From assembly GCA_013140715.1 (NCBI GenBank), contig JABFSG010000064.1, forward strand, positions 1 through 41,070: a stretch of DNA of 41,070 nt, in the 5' to 3' direction. The notes under the pieces were generated by a model, which saw nothing but the letters and a program-made list of their open reading frames with translations, had not been told where the DNA came from and searched no databases. The stretch is from Nitrospiraceae bacterium (GTDB lineage Bacteria; Nitrospirota; Nitrospiria; Nitrospirales; Nitrospiraceae). The stretch's first letter is position 1, and the number at the start of each line of letters is the position of its first letter. Both the position numbers and the translations under genes were made by a program. Shown here piece after piece: positions 23,904 to 33,068 of the stretch.

Positions 23904-24660
23904 CGGGATGCAGGCGGAACGGATCGAACAACTGATCGGGGCCCTTCGGGACGACAACGAAACACTCCGCGACCATGCAATTGCCAGTTTGAGTCAAGTG
24001 GGTGAAGACGCTGTAGGGCCGCTGATCGGCCTCATGGCAGACGAAGATGTCCTAATCCGTGAAGCGGCGACCAGTGCCATTGTGCGGATCGGTCCGTCAG
24101 TTGTCGAGCCTTTGATCGAGGCCTTGGGGGACGAGGAATGGGCGATTCGCGAGCAGGCTGCGTCGGGCTTGGGCAAGTTGAAGGACCCACGGGGGGTCGA
24201 TCCTCTTGTGGGGGCGCTCAAGGACAAAGATGGCGCGGTGCGGACTGCCGCCGTTTGGGCGCTTGAGCGGATCGGCGATGCGCGCGCGGTGCCCGGGTTG
24301 ATCGAAGCCTTGACCGATAATACGGTGCGTGAGGATGTCGCGCGTGTGTTGAAAAAGATCGGCGATGCGCGGGCCGTGGAGGCCTTGATCGACGGGCTGC
24401 TGGGTAATAATTGGATGGTGCGACGCCATGCGGCCGAAGCTTTGGGCAAGATCGGCGATGTTCGTGGGGTAGTCCCATTGATCGAATCGCTCAAGGATGA
24501 AGACTGGCTCGTGCGGCGGAATGCCGCCGAGTCGCTTGCGAGGCTTGGGGCGAAGCAGGCGATCGAACCCCTGCTCCCGCTGCTCGAAGATGAAAATACG
24601 ATGGTCCAGGAAACAGTCGAGGGTGTGTTGGGGAGTCTTGGGTGGAACGCGAAATCATAA
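23896..24660 (+). CDS. HEAT-repeat (PBS-lyase-type) protein 4
   Basis: 254 aa. About seven regular repeats such as DEEWAIREQAASGLGKLKD and GNNWMVRRHAAEALGKIGD, ending VEGVLGSLGWNAKS. Three to four repeats carry the Trp-x-(Ile/Val)-Arg motif. It starts at ATG 23896 with GGAGG directly upstream, within the end of HEAT protein 3. Probably cytoplasmic scaffold or adaptor; no catalytic residues are recognised. Confidence 0.87.
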   Translation: MSDGMQAERIEQLIGALRDDNETLRDHAIASLSQVGEDAVGPLIGLMADEDVLIREAATSAIVRIGPSVVEPLIEALGDEEWAIREQAASGLGKLKDPRGVDPLVGALKDKDGAVRTAAVWALERIGDARAVPGLIEALTDNTVREDVARVLKKIGDARAVEALIDGLLGNNWMVRRHAAEALGKIGDVRGVVPLIESLKDEDWLVRRNAAESLARLGAKQAIEPLLPLLEDENTMVQETVEGVLGSLGWNAKS

Positions 24661-24662
24661 TA

Positions 24663-24960
24663 CAGGATGCTGAAAAAGTCTGCCAGCAGGGAGAGTGATG
24701 GCCCAGTGAGTCCCCTATGCTCGCGCAATGCGCGGTCTCAGAAAGATATGAAGGGAGCCGCCGAACCGTCCTTTTTGCTCGCAGAACGCGCACGATGGAA
24801 CCGTGCTCGTTCGATGCGCGCAGTGAAGGACAGTCCGGCAACTCCCTTGGGCGAGACGGTGTGATGGTGCAGAAAGGGAATCAAGAGATCCTCGCCAGGG
24901 TGAATGGCGCGTCCCCGCGCGTCAGGGGTGGGTGAGGAGTCTGCCTTTTTGAGCATCCTG
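24663..24960. repeat. 298-bp dispersed repeat element with CAGGATGCT termini (copy B)
   Basis: The left end is CAGGATGCTGAAAAAGTCTG (24663-24682) and the right end is GTCTGCCTTTTTGAGCATCC plus TG (ending 24960); the reverse complement gives CAGGATGCTCAAAAAGGC. It contains two TGCTCGC..GCGC modules, near 24718-24738 and 24777-24823; the latter is nearly identical to copy A. It sits between HEAT proteins 4 and 5. The remaining 24961-25070 holds no gene; AAGGA at about 25060 serves the next start. Confidence 0.8.
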
Positions 24961-25070
24961 CGCGAGGGACTTCCCATTGTGCCTCATGAGCAGACTATAG
25001 AAGCTCTCCTGTGTAAGAATGGTTTTTCTGCGGTCGGTTAATTAATAATTCTGCGTAAAGGATACATACT

Positions 25071-25781
25071 ATGGCGGATGAAGCTCCTCCAAAGCTTATT
25101 CAGATCGGTCCCAAGGGGGGCGTGAAGAAAGATGGGTTCAATCTCGTGACGGAACGAGTTGTCGCGGTGAATCCTGAGGCAAAACAGCTCGAAGTCGAAC
25201 TGTTGGCTTACGATGGGAAGACGGTTGTATTGGACGTCGATGACGAGGCGCTTGAAGAGCTGAAACGGATCAAGGTCGGGGACGGCGCCACGATCCGCGT
25301 CGTCGAAGAGGGTGGGCGACGGGTTGCCAAGAGTTTTCGGATTCGCGCGAAAGATCCCAATGCAGCGCGTGCCGACGCGATGTTGTTGGATCTGAAGGAT
25401 AGTCACTGGCTGAATCGAAAATATGCGGCTGAAGTGTTAGGTGAGCTCAAAGAAACCCGTGCCGTTCGGCCGTTGGTCGATGCGTTGGCGGATGACGTCG
25501 GCGACGTCCGGCAACGGGCCTACGACTCCTTGATCAAGATCGGGGGAGCGGCGGTGCCGTCGCTCGTGCCTTTGCTGGTTTCGGAAGAAGACGAGATCAG
25601 ACAATCCGTGACAGAAATCATCCGTAAAATCGGAAAGCCCGCGGTGGAACCGCTGGCCTCGGCACTCGTCGAGGCCGACGATCGATTAAAAACCAGGGTG
25701 ATGAAGGTATTGGACCGGATGGGCTATAAGCCGAAGGTCAAAGATGAGGCCAAGACCGTTGAAGTGCCGCGACTGACGTAA
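25071..25781 (+). CDS. HEAT-repeat protein 5 with N-terminal beta domain
   Basis: 236 aa. Residues 1-95 form a beta-rich domain (VTERVVAVNPEAKQLEVELL, KVGDGATIRVVEEG) resembling a small barrel, unlike the other HEAT proteins here. Residues ~100-215 hold HEAT repeats, beginning DSHWLNRKYAAEVLGELKE, and finish VLDRMGYKPKVK, a Tyr variant of the cap. AAGGA precedes the ATG. The gene meets UDP-glucose dehydrogenase tail to tail with a 7-bp gap. Confidence 0.82.
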   Translation: MADEAPPKLIQIGPKGGVKKDGFNLVTERVVAVNPEAKQLEVELLAYDGKTVVLDVDDEALEELKRIKVGDGATIRVVEEGGRRVAKSFRIRAKDPNAARADAMLLDLKDSHWLNRKYAAEVLGELKETRAVRPLVDALADDVGDVRQRAYDSLIKIGGAAVPSLVPLLVSEEDEIRQSVTEIIRKIGKPAVEPLASALVEADDRLKTRVMKVLDRMGYKPKVKDEAKTVEVPRLT

Positions 25782-25788
25782 CGTTCTG

Positions 25789-27114
25789 TTAGGTGGCAGA
25801 AGCAGGAGCCTTGCTGGGCCTTCCGACCGAAATATGACGGAAGCCGAAGCCCGCGACCCGGTCCGGTTCATAGACATTGCGCAAGTCGAAGAAGATGGGC
25901 TGGCGCAAGAGGGTTTTCAGTCGGTCGAAATCAAGGGTTCGGAACTGGTTCCATTCGGTCATGAGAATTAACGCATCCGCTCCCTCTGCCGCTCCATATG
26001 CGTCCTTACAAGGGATGAGGCCCGACACCGTGTGGCAGGCTTCTTCAAGCGCGGCTGGGTCGTATGCGCGAACGGTGGCGCCCTGATTCATGAGTTCTTG
26101 CGCGATGGCCAAGGCCGGCGCATCGCGTAGGTCGTTCGTGTTGGGTTTGAAAGACAATCCCAACATCGCGAAGGTCTTCCCCTTGAGTCCCCCGACCGCG
26201 TTCGTGATCTTTTCAACCATGCGGACTCGCTGCTGCTCGTTGATGAGGGCGGCAGCGCTTGCGATCTGCATGGGATAGCCGACTCGCTCCCCTGTCTGTA
26301 CCAGCGCCGCCAGATCTTTCGGGAAGCAGGATCCACCGAACCCCGGTCCTGCATGCAAGAACTTCGATCCAATCCGGTTATCGAGCCCCATTCCTTTTGC
26401 GACCATCTGTACGTTTGCGCCGACCCGTTCACAGACTGTGGCAATTTCATTGATGAACGAAATTTTGGTGGCGAGAAAGGCATTGGAGGCATACTTGATC
26501 ATTTCAGCAGTCGGAATATCGGTCACGACGAAGGGAGTTTCGATGAGATAGAGCGGGCGATAGAGATCTTTCATGATAGCAACCGCCTGTTCGCTGTCTG
26601 CGCCGATAACGACCCGGTTTGGCCGCATGAAATCTTCGATGGCGGACCCTTCACGAAGAAACTCAGGATTGGAGACGATGTCGAAACGGAATTTTCCCGT
26701 TTGATTGGCGCTGATCACCTCGCGCAGTTTTTCTCCGGTTCCGACAGGGACGGTAGACTTGGTCACGATGACCTTGTACCCGGTCATACTTCTGGCGATG
26801 CCGCGGCCGACTTCTTCTACGTAGGAGAGGTCAGCCGATCCGTCCGGTCTCGGCGGGGTTCCGACCGCGATGAATATGACGAGGGCCTTGTCGACGGCTT
26901 TGGCGACGTCGGTGGTAAAGCTGATCCGGTTTTCCCGAATGCCTTTGGCCACGAGCTCCGTAATTCCCGGCTCATAGAAAGGCACATCGCCTTTCTCAAG
27001 TCTGGCGATTCGTTTGGCGTCTGTATCCATGCAGGTGACGTTGACTCCAAATTCAGAAAAGCAGGCGCCTGTAACCAACCCGACATAGCCGGTTCCAATC
27101 ACACTGATATTCAT
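25789..27114 (-). CDS. ugd: UDP-glucose 6-dehydrogenase
   Basis: 441 aa. Oxidises UDP-glucose to UDP-glucuronate with NAD+, feeding envelope polysaccharide synthesis. The Rossmann motif GTGYVGLVTG is at the N-terminus, FIAVGTPPRPDGSADL follows, catalytic Cys lies in GFGGSCFPKDL, and the C-terminal domain has LGLSFKPNTNDLRDAPAL. The ATG at 27114 has AGGAGGAGAG upstream; the frame extending to 27201 is not needed. Related UDP-sugar dehydrogenases (for example for UDP-ManNAc) are less likely given the motif set. Confidence 0.93.
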   Translation of the reverse strand: MNISVIGTGYVGLVTGACFSEFGVNVTCMDTDAKRIARLEKGDVPFYEPGITELVAKGIRENRISFTTDVAKAVDKALVIFIAVGTPPRPDGSADLSYVEEVGRGIARSMTGYKVIVTKSTVPVGTGEKLREVISANQTGKFRFDIVSNPEFLREGSAIEDFMRPNRVVIGADSEQAVAIMKDLYRPLYLIETPFVVTDIPTAEMIKYASNAFLATKISFINEIATVCERVGANVQMVAKGMGLDNRIGSKFLHAGPGFGGSCFPKDLAALVQTGERVGYPMQIASAAALINEQQRVRMVEKITNAVGGLKGKTFAMLGLSFKPNTNDLRDAPALAIAQELMNQGATVRAYDPAALEEACHTVSGLIPCKDAYGAAEGADALILMTEWNQFRTLDFDRLKTLLRQPIFFDLRNVYEPDRVAGFGFRHISVGRPSKAPASAT

Positions 27115-27282
27115 GCGGTTCTCTCCTCCTATGGCCGAGAATGAACTGTGCCGAGTATAACAACGGTATCGAAGTCGAGCAATGAAGTTATAGAAAGCCA
27201 TGCTCAGCTGGAAGAGCTGCTCGTTGACAGCTGTGCGAGGGCTGAGTACTATTTACACCCTTCATCGGACAGCTCCTGTCGT

Positions 27283-27693
27283 ATGGCAACTCACAGCAGA
27301 CCGCTTCAACGACCACTCGCCGTGATGATGCGCCGGACTTTGCGCACGATCGGTCCTGATGCGACGCTGTTGGAAGCGGCTCAGCTAATGCGCGCCACGA
27401 GAGTTGGCGCATTGCTGGTGCATGAGGCCGACCAGTACAGAGGGCTGATCAGTGAATCGGACTTGGTTCGCAAGGGGATGGCCGATTCTTGTCCGCCGCA
27501 CGAGACGTTGGTCCGTGCCGTCATGAGCCGCCCACTCCTGTCGATCGATGCTGCCTGCTCACCCCATGAGGCGAGTGAGAAAATGGCGGAGCATGGGATT
27601 CGGCATCTTGCCGTCTCCGACGAGGGACAGATTGTCGGAATCATCTCCGTCCGTGACCTCTTACGCTATTTCAAAAACTGGGGCGGTCTGTGA
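27283..27693 (+). CDS. CBS-domain protein
   Basis: 136 aa from ATG 27283 (a GTG at 27148 would add 45 poorly conserved residues; no strong RBS decides). Two CBS motifs: VMMRRTLRTIGPDATLLEAA ... GLISESDLVRKG and VMSRPLLSIDAACSPHEASE ... GIISVRDLLRYF. A stand-alone pair of this type usually senses adenine nucleotides or SAM and regulates a partner. The partner is not apparent; the gene is divergent from ugd and 58 bp before the synthase-like gene. Confidence 0.82.
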   Translation: MATHSRPLQRPLAVMMRRTLRTIGPDATLLEAAQLMRATRVGALLVHEADQYRGLISESDLVRKGMADSCPPHETLVRAVMSRPLLSIDAACSPHEASEKMAEHGIRHLAVSDEGQIVGIISVRDLLRYFKNWGGL

Positions 27694-27751
27694 GCCTATT
27701 GGTTCACGGGAGAAGGTCGGCTAATCCCCCTATCCTGTGCGATATTTCTGC

Positions 27752-29323
27752 ATGACTGTTGTGGACCGTTCGATTCGCACCCCCCGATGGTTTCTACTCT
27801 TGACGGCGCTGGCGACCGGTGCGGTGGTCATGGCGCTCGAAATTGTGGGAAGCCGGCTTTTAGCTCCTGTCTTCGGAAACTCTCTGTTTGTCTGGGGCGC
27901 ATTGATCGGGGTGATTCTGGCTGCCATGAGCAGCGGATATGCCTTCGGCGGTTGGGTGTCCGATCGGTACCCCGGTGCACAGGTGTTGGCCGGCCTACTA
28001 TTGTTCTCCGGAGCCTGGACCTTTCTTATTGCGTGGCTCGGCCAGCCGGCGCTCTTCAAAGTGGCTTCCGCGATAGAGGATCCTCGGTGGGGCCCCTGTG
28101 CTGCTGCAGCGCTGCTATTAGGCCCGCCGGCATTTGGCTTGAGCGGTGTACTGCCGGCCCTATTGCGATTGGCCGTGTCGGACTTTGAGTATTTCGGACG
28201 GCATACTGGTCGGATGATTGCACTCTCGACTATGGGTAGCTTAGTGGGAACGTGGGGGACGGCGTTTTTCTTTTTATCATGGATTGGCAGCCAAGCGCTT
28301 GTTGCATGGCTCGGTGCTGTTCAAGTGGGGCTTGGAATCTGGTGGTTGATCAGGGGGACGACTGGGCGGCCAGTGGCGATCGGAACGGTCGTTCTAAGCA
28401 TTCTAGGGTTAGGTGCCGGCGCCTGGTTTCCGGTCCAGGTGTTGCCGTCGCCGGTGCATCAGGAAGACAGCCCGTATCAGCAAGTACGAATTCGCGATGA
28501 TGACCTGTTTCGTTACCTGATCTTGGACCGGACCTACCATGCGGTGATGTGGAAGGTGGACCCTATCGCGCTGTTTCTTCCCTATAGCCAGGTGATGGTG
28601 GCATCGCTGGCGTTGGTGCCGGAACCGAAACGAGGTTTGATCCTCGGTCACGGAGGCGGTTCGCTGGCGAAATGGCTCGCTCATCGCTGGCCTGAACTCG
28701 AGCTGGACATCGTGGAGTTCGATCCCGCGGTCGTCCGCATGGCCGAAGACTATTTCTCGTATCAGCGGCCTCCCCAACATCACGTGCATGTTCGGGATGC
28801 CCGGGTCTTTTTGAATTCTACAGATCGGACATACGACATCATTTGGGTTGATGCCTTTGCTCGACAGATGATTCCGTTTCACCTGACCACGGTGGAGTTT
28901 TTCGCAGCCTTGCGCGTTCATCTGAAGCCGAATGGTGTCCTGACGTTGAATTTGGCCTCGTCGGGCGAGGGAGGAGACCTGTTGCGGGCCAATGCGGTGG
29001 TGCAGACGATGAGACGCTCCTTTCCCAGCATAGAGTCCTTTGCGGTCAAGGGGCCATGGAAGTCTTCTCCGGAGCGATCGGAGAACATAGTCTTTTTTGC
29101 CGGTTCGCCGCTTGAACAGCATTCGTTCTCTACCATCGTGGCCGATGTGAACCGATTGGTTGAACAGCAGCGTCTTCCATTCGAGGTTATCGACTTGCTG
29201 GACACCCGCCGTACCCAACCTTGGGAGGAAGGGCTTGTTCTCACCGATGACCATGCGCCGTTTGATCTTTTAATTGGGTCTACGGTCCATGAGGTGCAGC
29301 CTGAGGCGGTGAACAAGCACTAA
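27752..29323 (+). CDS. Membrane-anchored spermidine-synthase-like methyltransferase-fold protein
   Basis: 523 aa fusion. The first ~215 residues hold about six to seven membrane helices (for example LLLTALATGAVVMALEIVGS). The C-terminal half is a spermidine synthase-like domain: GLILGHGGGSLAKWLAH (SAM-type glycine loop), LDIVEFDPAVVRMAEDYF, RDARVFLN, WVDAFARQMIPFHLTTVEFF. Whether it transfers an aminopropyl group cannot be judged; such fusions are common and mostly uncharacterised. ATG 27752 is chosen over GTG 27737. Confidence 0.83.
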   Translation: MTVVDRSIRTPRWFLLLTALATGAVVMALEIVGSRLLAPVFGNSLFVWGALIGVILAAMSSGYAFGGWVSDRYPGAQVLAGLLLFSGAWTFLIAWLGQPALFKVASAIEDPRWGPCAAAALLLGPPAFGLSGVLPALLRLAVSDFEYFGRHTGRMIALSTMGSLVGTWGTAFFFLSWIGSQALVAWLGAVQVGLGIWWLIRGTTGRPVAIGTVVLSILGLGAGAWFPVQVLPSPVHQEDSPYQQVRIRDDDLFRYLILDRTYHAVMWKVDPIALFLPYSQVMVASLALVPEPKRGLILGHGGGSLAKWLAHRWPELELDIVEFDPAVVRMAEDYFSYQRPPQHHVHVRDARVFLNSTDRTYDIIWVDAFARQMIPFHLTTVEFFAALRVHLKPNGVLTLNLASSGEGGDLLRANAVVQTMRRSFPSIESFAVKGPWKSSPERSENIVFFAGSPLEQHSFSTIVADVNRLVEQQRLPFEVIDLLDTRRTQPWEEGLVLTDDHAPFDLLIGSTVHEVQPEAVNKH

Positions 29324-29568
29324 AACGTTGAAATAGTTATGATTTGCAGGCTGAAGCAAAGTTCGATGTTGAACGTGAGGCTCAGAAGATATATAGAATA
29401 ACGTTCTTGCTTCCCTTTTCGTTGCGGTGCTATCTATAGGGCCGCCTCTCGAAGAGAATACGAACGATTACGGCATGATGGACAGATGCAGGGCGGTCTG
29501 GGCTACGTGGGCTTGGGAGTAGGTATGTACCAATTAATTACATCTCTTCTTTTTTAAGGAGGTAGGTC
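29324..29568. other. 245-bp intergenic region upstream of the cupredoxin gene
   Basis: No gene seen. A possible sigma-70 promoter is TTGCTT (29407-29412), an 18-nt spacer and TATCTA (29431-29436), about 130 nt before the cupredoxin start. The immediate upstream AAGGAGGT (29558-29565) is a near-perfect Shine-Dalgarno site, suggesting strong expression. Confidence 0.4.
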
Positions 29569-30048
29569 ATGGGCAAGACGATGTTAGGAGTCTTCTTCGG
29601 CCTCGTGATGGTTGTGGCTGGGGCGTCTGCAGCGTTTGCGCTCCAGGCAGGCGGAGTTGAAATCGGGGATTTGGAGACTGGCTCCGTCGTAGGTCAGTCG
29701 TTTAAGGAATTGGATGTCGATGCCCAGCTGTATGCGGTTGAGATCGGAGAGTTAAAGACGTGGTATCCACCAGTCACGATCATCGACTTCAAGGTTCGGC
29801 CTGGTCGTCCTGTCTTGTTGAAGGTGACGAACAAATCCACTGCCGACCATGGTTTTGAGATGACCGATGCGACGAACGCCGGGGCTCCGACCGTGATGAA
29901 GGCTCAGGTTGTGTTAAAACCTGGTGAAACCAAATTTATCGGGATTCCAACCAGCGATATGTTCTATGCTACTCAGGGGAATACATTGACCTATCGCTGC
30001 CATCTGCATCCGGGGCATGTCGGTGGCAAGTTGCTGATGATCAAGTAG
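29569..30048 (+). CDS. Periplasmic cupredoxin-like copper protein
   Basis: 159 aa with a signal peptide (MLGVFFGLVMVVAGASAAFA, cleavage near residue 24). The mature domain is a cupredoxin fold; ligand candidates are His94 in TADHGFEM and Cys144, His145, His147 and His150 in YRCHLHPGH, so a mononuclear copper site of the type-1 or related kind is likely. It could carry electrons or handle copper in the periplasm. It is monocistronic, with a strong RBS and a strong terminator, indicating high expression. Confidence 0.87.
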   Translation: MGKTMLGVFFGLVMVVAGASAAFALQAGGVEIGDLETGSVVGQSFKELDVDAQLYAVEIGELKTWYPPVTIIDFKVRPGRPVLLKVTNKSTADHGFEMTDATNAGAPTVMKAQVVLKPGETKFIGIPTSDMFYATQGNTLTYRCHLHPGHVGGKLLMIK

Positions 30049-30069
30049 TTATTCTTGGCAGATGTGAAT

Positions 30070-30116
30070 AACCACCGTTCTCTCTGCGAAAATGCAGAGA
30101 GAACGGTGGTTTTTTT
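30070..30116 (+). terminator. Strong intrinsic terminator after the cupredoxin gene
   Basis: A perfect 17-bp stem ACCACCGTTCTCTCTGC / GCAGAGAGAACGGTGGT around GAAAAT is followed by six or more T. It ends the cupredoxin transcript. Confidence 0.95.
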
Positions 30117-30301
30117 ATACAATGGGCAATTGTTTGACGGCGGAGAGTTCTGCGTGTACTAGCGCGAGGGTAAAAATACAAATCTAATTGCTACATCAAG
30201 CAAATGGAGAGTCTGGCGGTCGCTCGACGAATTGGTTGTAACAGTACCGTTGGCAGGACAGATCGAAGGAAGCTTTTGGCAGGTGACGGTACGAAACAGG
30301 A

Positions 30302-30333
30302 GGGCTCTGCTTTTCATGAGAAAAGCAGAGCCC
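30302..30333 (-). terminator. Hairpin after the ferredoxin gene
   Basis: GGGCTCTGCTTTTC (30302-30315) pairs perfectly with GAAAAGCAGAGCCC (30320-30333) around a 4-nt loop. It lies 24 bp past the ferredoxin stop on the minus strand. The following tract CCTGTTTC is only weakly T-rich, so it may be a weak terminator or a 3'-end stabiliser. Confidence 0.6.
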
Positions 30334-30357
30334 TCGTTGTTAAACCGCTGGCGACGA

Positions 30358-30753
<396 letters not shown>

Positions 30754-30916
30754 TCACCCTGCCACGACCATTATGCGTGGCGCGATGTGAGCGCCATTCT
30801 ATTCCGCCGCTCTTTTCCAAGTCAACAGAACGGCACTTGTTCAGAAGGCCTAGGCCCCTGCTACCTGTGGGTCTTTGGGCTCAGAGAGTTGCGACAGGTC
30901 GTGATAAGGGACGGCT

Positions 30917-31411
30917 ATGGCTACTTCACCGACGAGCGACTGGGGGCAAAAAAAGAAGCGTATCGTGACGCTTGCTCTCATGGCGGTTTTCTTAATGAGC
31001 GCATCATTCTTTCTCATCGATCGAAAAGAAGAGACGATCATTGTCGTCTCCTTTCCCAATGGTCGTGAGCTCGAGATGGAAGTGGCGGATACGCCAGAAA
31101 AATTGCTTGTCGGCCTCGCGTTTCGGGAGACGTTGCCAGAGAACGGTGGAATGCTTTATATTTTTGAGTCGACCGGACAGAACCATGTCTGGACGAAGGA
31201 GTATCGGTTTCCGGTGGATATGATGTGGGTTGATGAGAGCCATCATATCGTGGGGCTCAAGGAAAATGTCGCTCCCTGCAGGGAGAATGACTGTCCGAAA
31301 TATAGCTCCTCTCCCGAAGCGGTCCGCTATGCGATTCAAACAGGAGCGGGTTTTATTAAGCAGGAAGGGGTCACTATAGGACTGGAACTGAAATATACGC
31401 TTCGAATGTAA
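30917..31411 (+). CDS. DUF192-family membrane-anchored protein
   Basis: 164 aa with an N-terminal membrane segment (IVTLALMAVFLMSASFFLID) and the DUF192 domain: VEVADTPEKLLVGLAFR-like segment (here MEVADTPEKLLVGLAFRE), NGGMLYIFE, YRFPVDMMWVDESHHIVGL, then CRENDCPKY. Function of the family is unknown. The ATG at 30917 has AAGGGA upstream. It precedes the Rieske gene by 53 bp. Confidence 0.88.
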   Translation: MATSPTSDWGQKKKRIVTLALMAVFLMSASFFLIDRKEETIIVVSFPNGRELEMEVADTPEKLLVGLAFRETLPENGGMLYIFESTGQNHVWTKEYRFPVDMMWVDESHHIVGLKENVAPCRENDCPKYSSSPEAVRYAIQTGAGFIKQEGVTIGLELKYTLRM

Positions 31412-31464
31412 CCTGCCGCGCACAGGCGGCGCGGCAAAACGCATGACGAAAGGAGCGGGACAGC

Positions 31465-31785
31465 ATGCTAGAGGGGTTTCAATCTGTTGCTCAGGCCAAC
31501 GAGTTGCCGCCAGGGCAAGCAAAAGTCGTGATGGTGAACAGTCGGGAGATTGCGCTGTTCAATATCGAGGGGACATATTATGCCATCCATAACCGTTGTC
31601 CCCATGAAGGCGGGCCTCTCTGTGAAGGGCGCGTAAAGGGCTTTGTCGTCGCCTGTCCCTGGCACGATTTGGCATTCGACGTTCGAAACGGGCGAGGAAC
31701 GGATGGCGGCGGATATTGTGTAGGGAGTTACGATGTCCAGGTGGATGGAACCGAAATTCTTGTCGGACCTCGGCGAAAACCATAA
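31465..31785 (+). CDS. Rieske [2Fe-2S] ferredoxin
   Basis: 106 aa. Cys45-Pro-His47 (NRCPHEGG) and Cys64-x2-His67 (ACPWHDLAFDV) are the cluster ligands. It lacks a signal peptide and large extension, fitting a soluble ferredoxin of the NirD or dioxygenase-ferredoxin type. GGAG precedes the ATG. It is followed 39 bp later by the next gene of the same strand. Confidence 0.92.
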   Translation: MLEGFQSVAQANELPPGQAKVVMVNSREIALFNIEGTYYAIHNRCPHEGGPLCEGRVKGFVVACPWHDLAFDVRNGRGTDGGGYCVGSYDVQVDGTEILVGPRRKP

Positions 31786-31824
31786 AACGCGAGATGGAGA
31801 AGAGCGGGTTACCGCGTTAGTACG

Positions 31825-32181
31825 ATGAGCGCAGCATCCAGCCAGAGCCATGACGGCGCCACTTATTCGGATGGAGTCAAGGTCGTTCAGACGACCCTTG
31901 AGCAGCCCATCCAAATCCATCTCTGGGAAGACAGAACGCGCGGAGAGCTCTGGGTTCCGACCTACGATCCCACGGGGCTCGAGCTGCTGGCTGACGACTA
32001 CCTTCGTATCGCCGGAAATAATGCCGTCGATAACGGACAGCGGACGTTCGAGTTTAAAGCGGTCAAGCTCGGAACCCACCGGGTGTTGTTTGAGAAACGC
32101 ATGGGGTGGAAATTCACCGCTGAAGATCGGCGTGTCTTTGACGTAACGGTCTCTGGCCCCTCGTCTCGGAAGGGTGTGTAG
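31825..32181 (+). CDS. Chagasin-like (inhibitor I42) candidate
   Basis: 118 aa without signal peptide. The central part LWVPTYDPTGLELLADDY and the later FEFKAVKLGTHRVLFEKRMG and VFDVTV resemble the beta-strand pattern of I42 cysteine-protease inhibitors, but the hallmark NPTTGY loop is replaced by TYDPTGL and no GxGG loop is clear. Treat as a beta-sandwich protein of uncertain role. It lies between the Rieske and transaminase genes, 2 bp before the latter. Confidence 0.5.
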   Translation: MSAASSQSHDGATYSDGVKVVQTTLEQPIQIHLWEDRTRGELWVPTYDPTGLELLADDYLRIAGNNAVDNGQRTFEFKAVKLGTHRVLFEKRMGWKFTAEDRRVFDVTVSGPSSRKGV

Positions 32182-32183
32182 TC

Positions 32184-33041
32184 GTGCCGGATGTGGCTTT
32201 CATCAATGGAACATTTGTGCCGTTGGCTGAGGCGAAGGTCTCAATCGAAGATCGAGGCTTTCAATTCGGTGATGGCGTCTATGAAGTGATCCGCACCTAT
32301 AGGGGGCGTCCGTTCGCACTCGAAGGCCATTTGGCGCGATTGCATCGCAGCGCCACGGCGCTCGATTTGGCCCTGCCCTATTCCAATGCCGAGTGGACCG
32401 ACTATGTGCGGGAAGGAATTAAACGGGCTTCCTATCCCGAGGCCAAAATCTACATTCAGGTTACCAGGGGCGTCGCTCCCCGTGATCACGCCTATTCAGC
32501 CGAAACGACGCCCACGGTCGTCATGACAGTTCGTGAGTTCCACCCGCTCGATAGGTCCCTGCAAGCGGCTGGCGTAGAGGCGATGACGATTGAGGACATT
32601 CGGTGGGGGCGTTGTGACATCAAGAGCGTAAATCTTTTAGCCAACGTGCTGGCACGACAACAAGTAAGGCAGGCCCAGGTCTTCGAAGCCATTTTGATCA
32701 AAGAGGGATTAGTCACCGAGGGGGCGGTCAGTAACGTGATGGTGGTTCAACGAGGAACCGTCGTTACGGCTCCTGAAGGGCCTCGCATACTGTCTGGGGT
32801 GACAAGGGCGACCGTATTGAATTTAGCCCGAAGCGAAGGTTTACCTGTCCAGGAACGATTTGTCTCGCAGGCGGATCTCTACCACGCCGACGAAGTCTTT
32901 CTTACGGGAACCACGGTCGAAGTGTTGGCGGTCGTCCGTATAGATGGGAAAATTATCGGAGGCGGAAGGCCTGGACCGATCGTTCAACGGCTAGCCGCCT
33001 GCTTCACGAGTCGGGTCTCGAGCCCTCTTGCTTTGGCATAG
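32184..33041 (+). CDS. dat: D-amino-acid (class IV) aminotransferase
   Basis: 285 aa PLP enzyme. FQFGDGVYEVIR is a class IV motif, TRGVAPRDHAY follows, and Lys147 in CDIKSVNLLANVLARQQ is the PLP-binding lysine. FLTGTTVEVLAVVRIDG is the C-terminal signature. The likely reaction is D-alanine + 2-oxoglutarate to pyruvate + D-glutamate, supplying D-amino acids for the wall; branched-chain aminotransferase is the main alternative. Start is GTG at 32184 with GGAAGGG upstream. Confidence 0.85.
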   Translation: MPDVAFINGTFVPLAEAKVSIEDRGFQFGDGVYEVIRTYRGRPFALEGHLARLHRSATALDLALPYSNAEWTDYVREGIKRASYPEAKIYIQVTRGVAPRDHAYSAETTPTVVMTVREFHPLDRSLQAAGVEAMTIEDIRWGRCDIKSVNLLANVLARQQVRQAQVFEAILIKEGLVTEGAVSNVMVVQRGTVVTAPEGPRILSGVTRATVLNLARSEGLPVQERFVSQADLYHADEVFLTGTTVEVLAVVRIDGKIIGGGRPGPIVQRLAACFTSRVSSPLALA

Positions 33042-33068
33042 GCAGCGTGCTATGGTCCCCGGACTGGA

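Noticed and set aside
26353-27144. Long open frame of 263 aa opposite UDP-glucose dehydrogenase
   Set aside because: It is a shadow of a clearly conserved enzyme; its residues show no family pattern.
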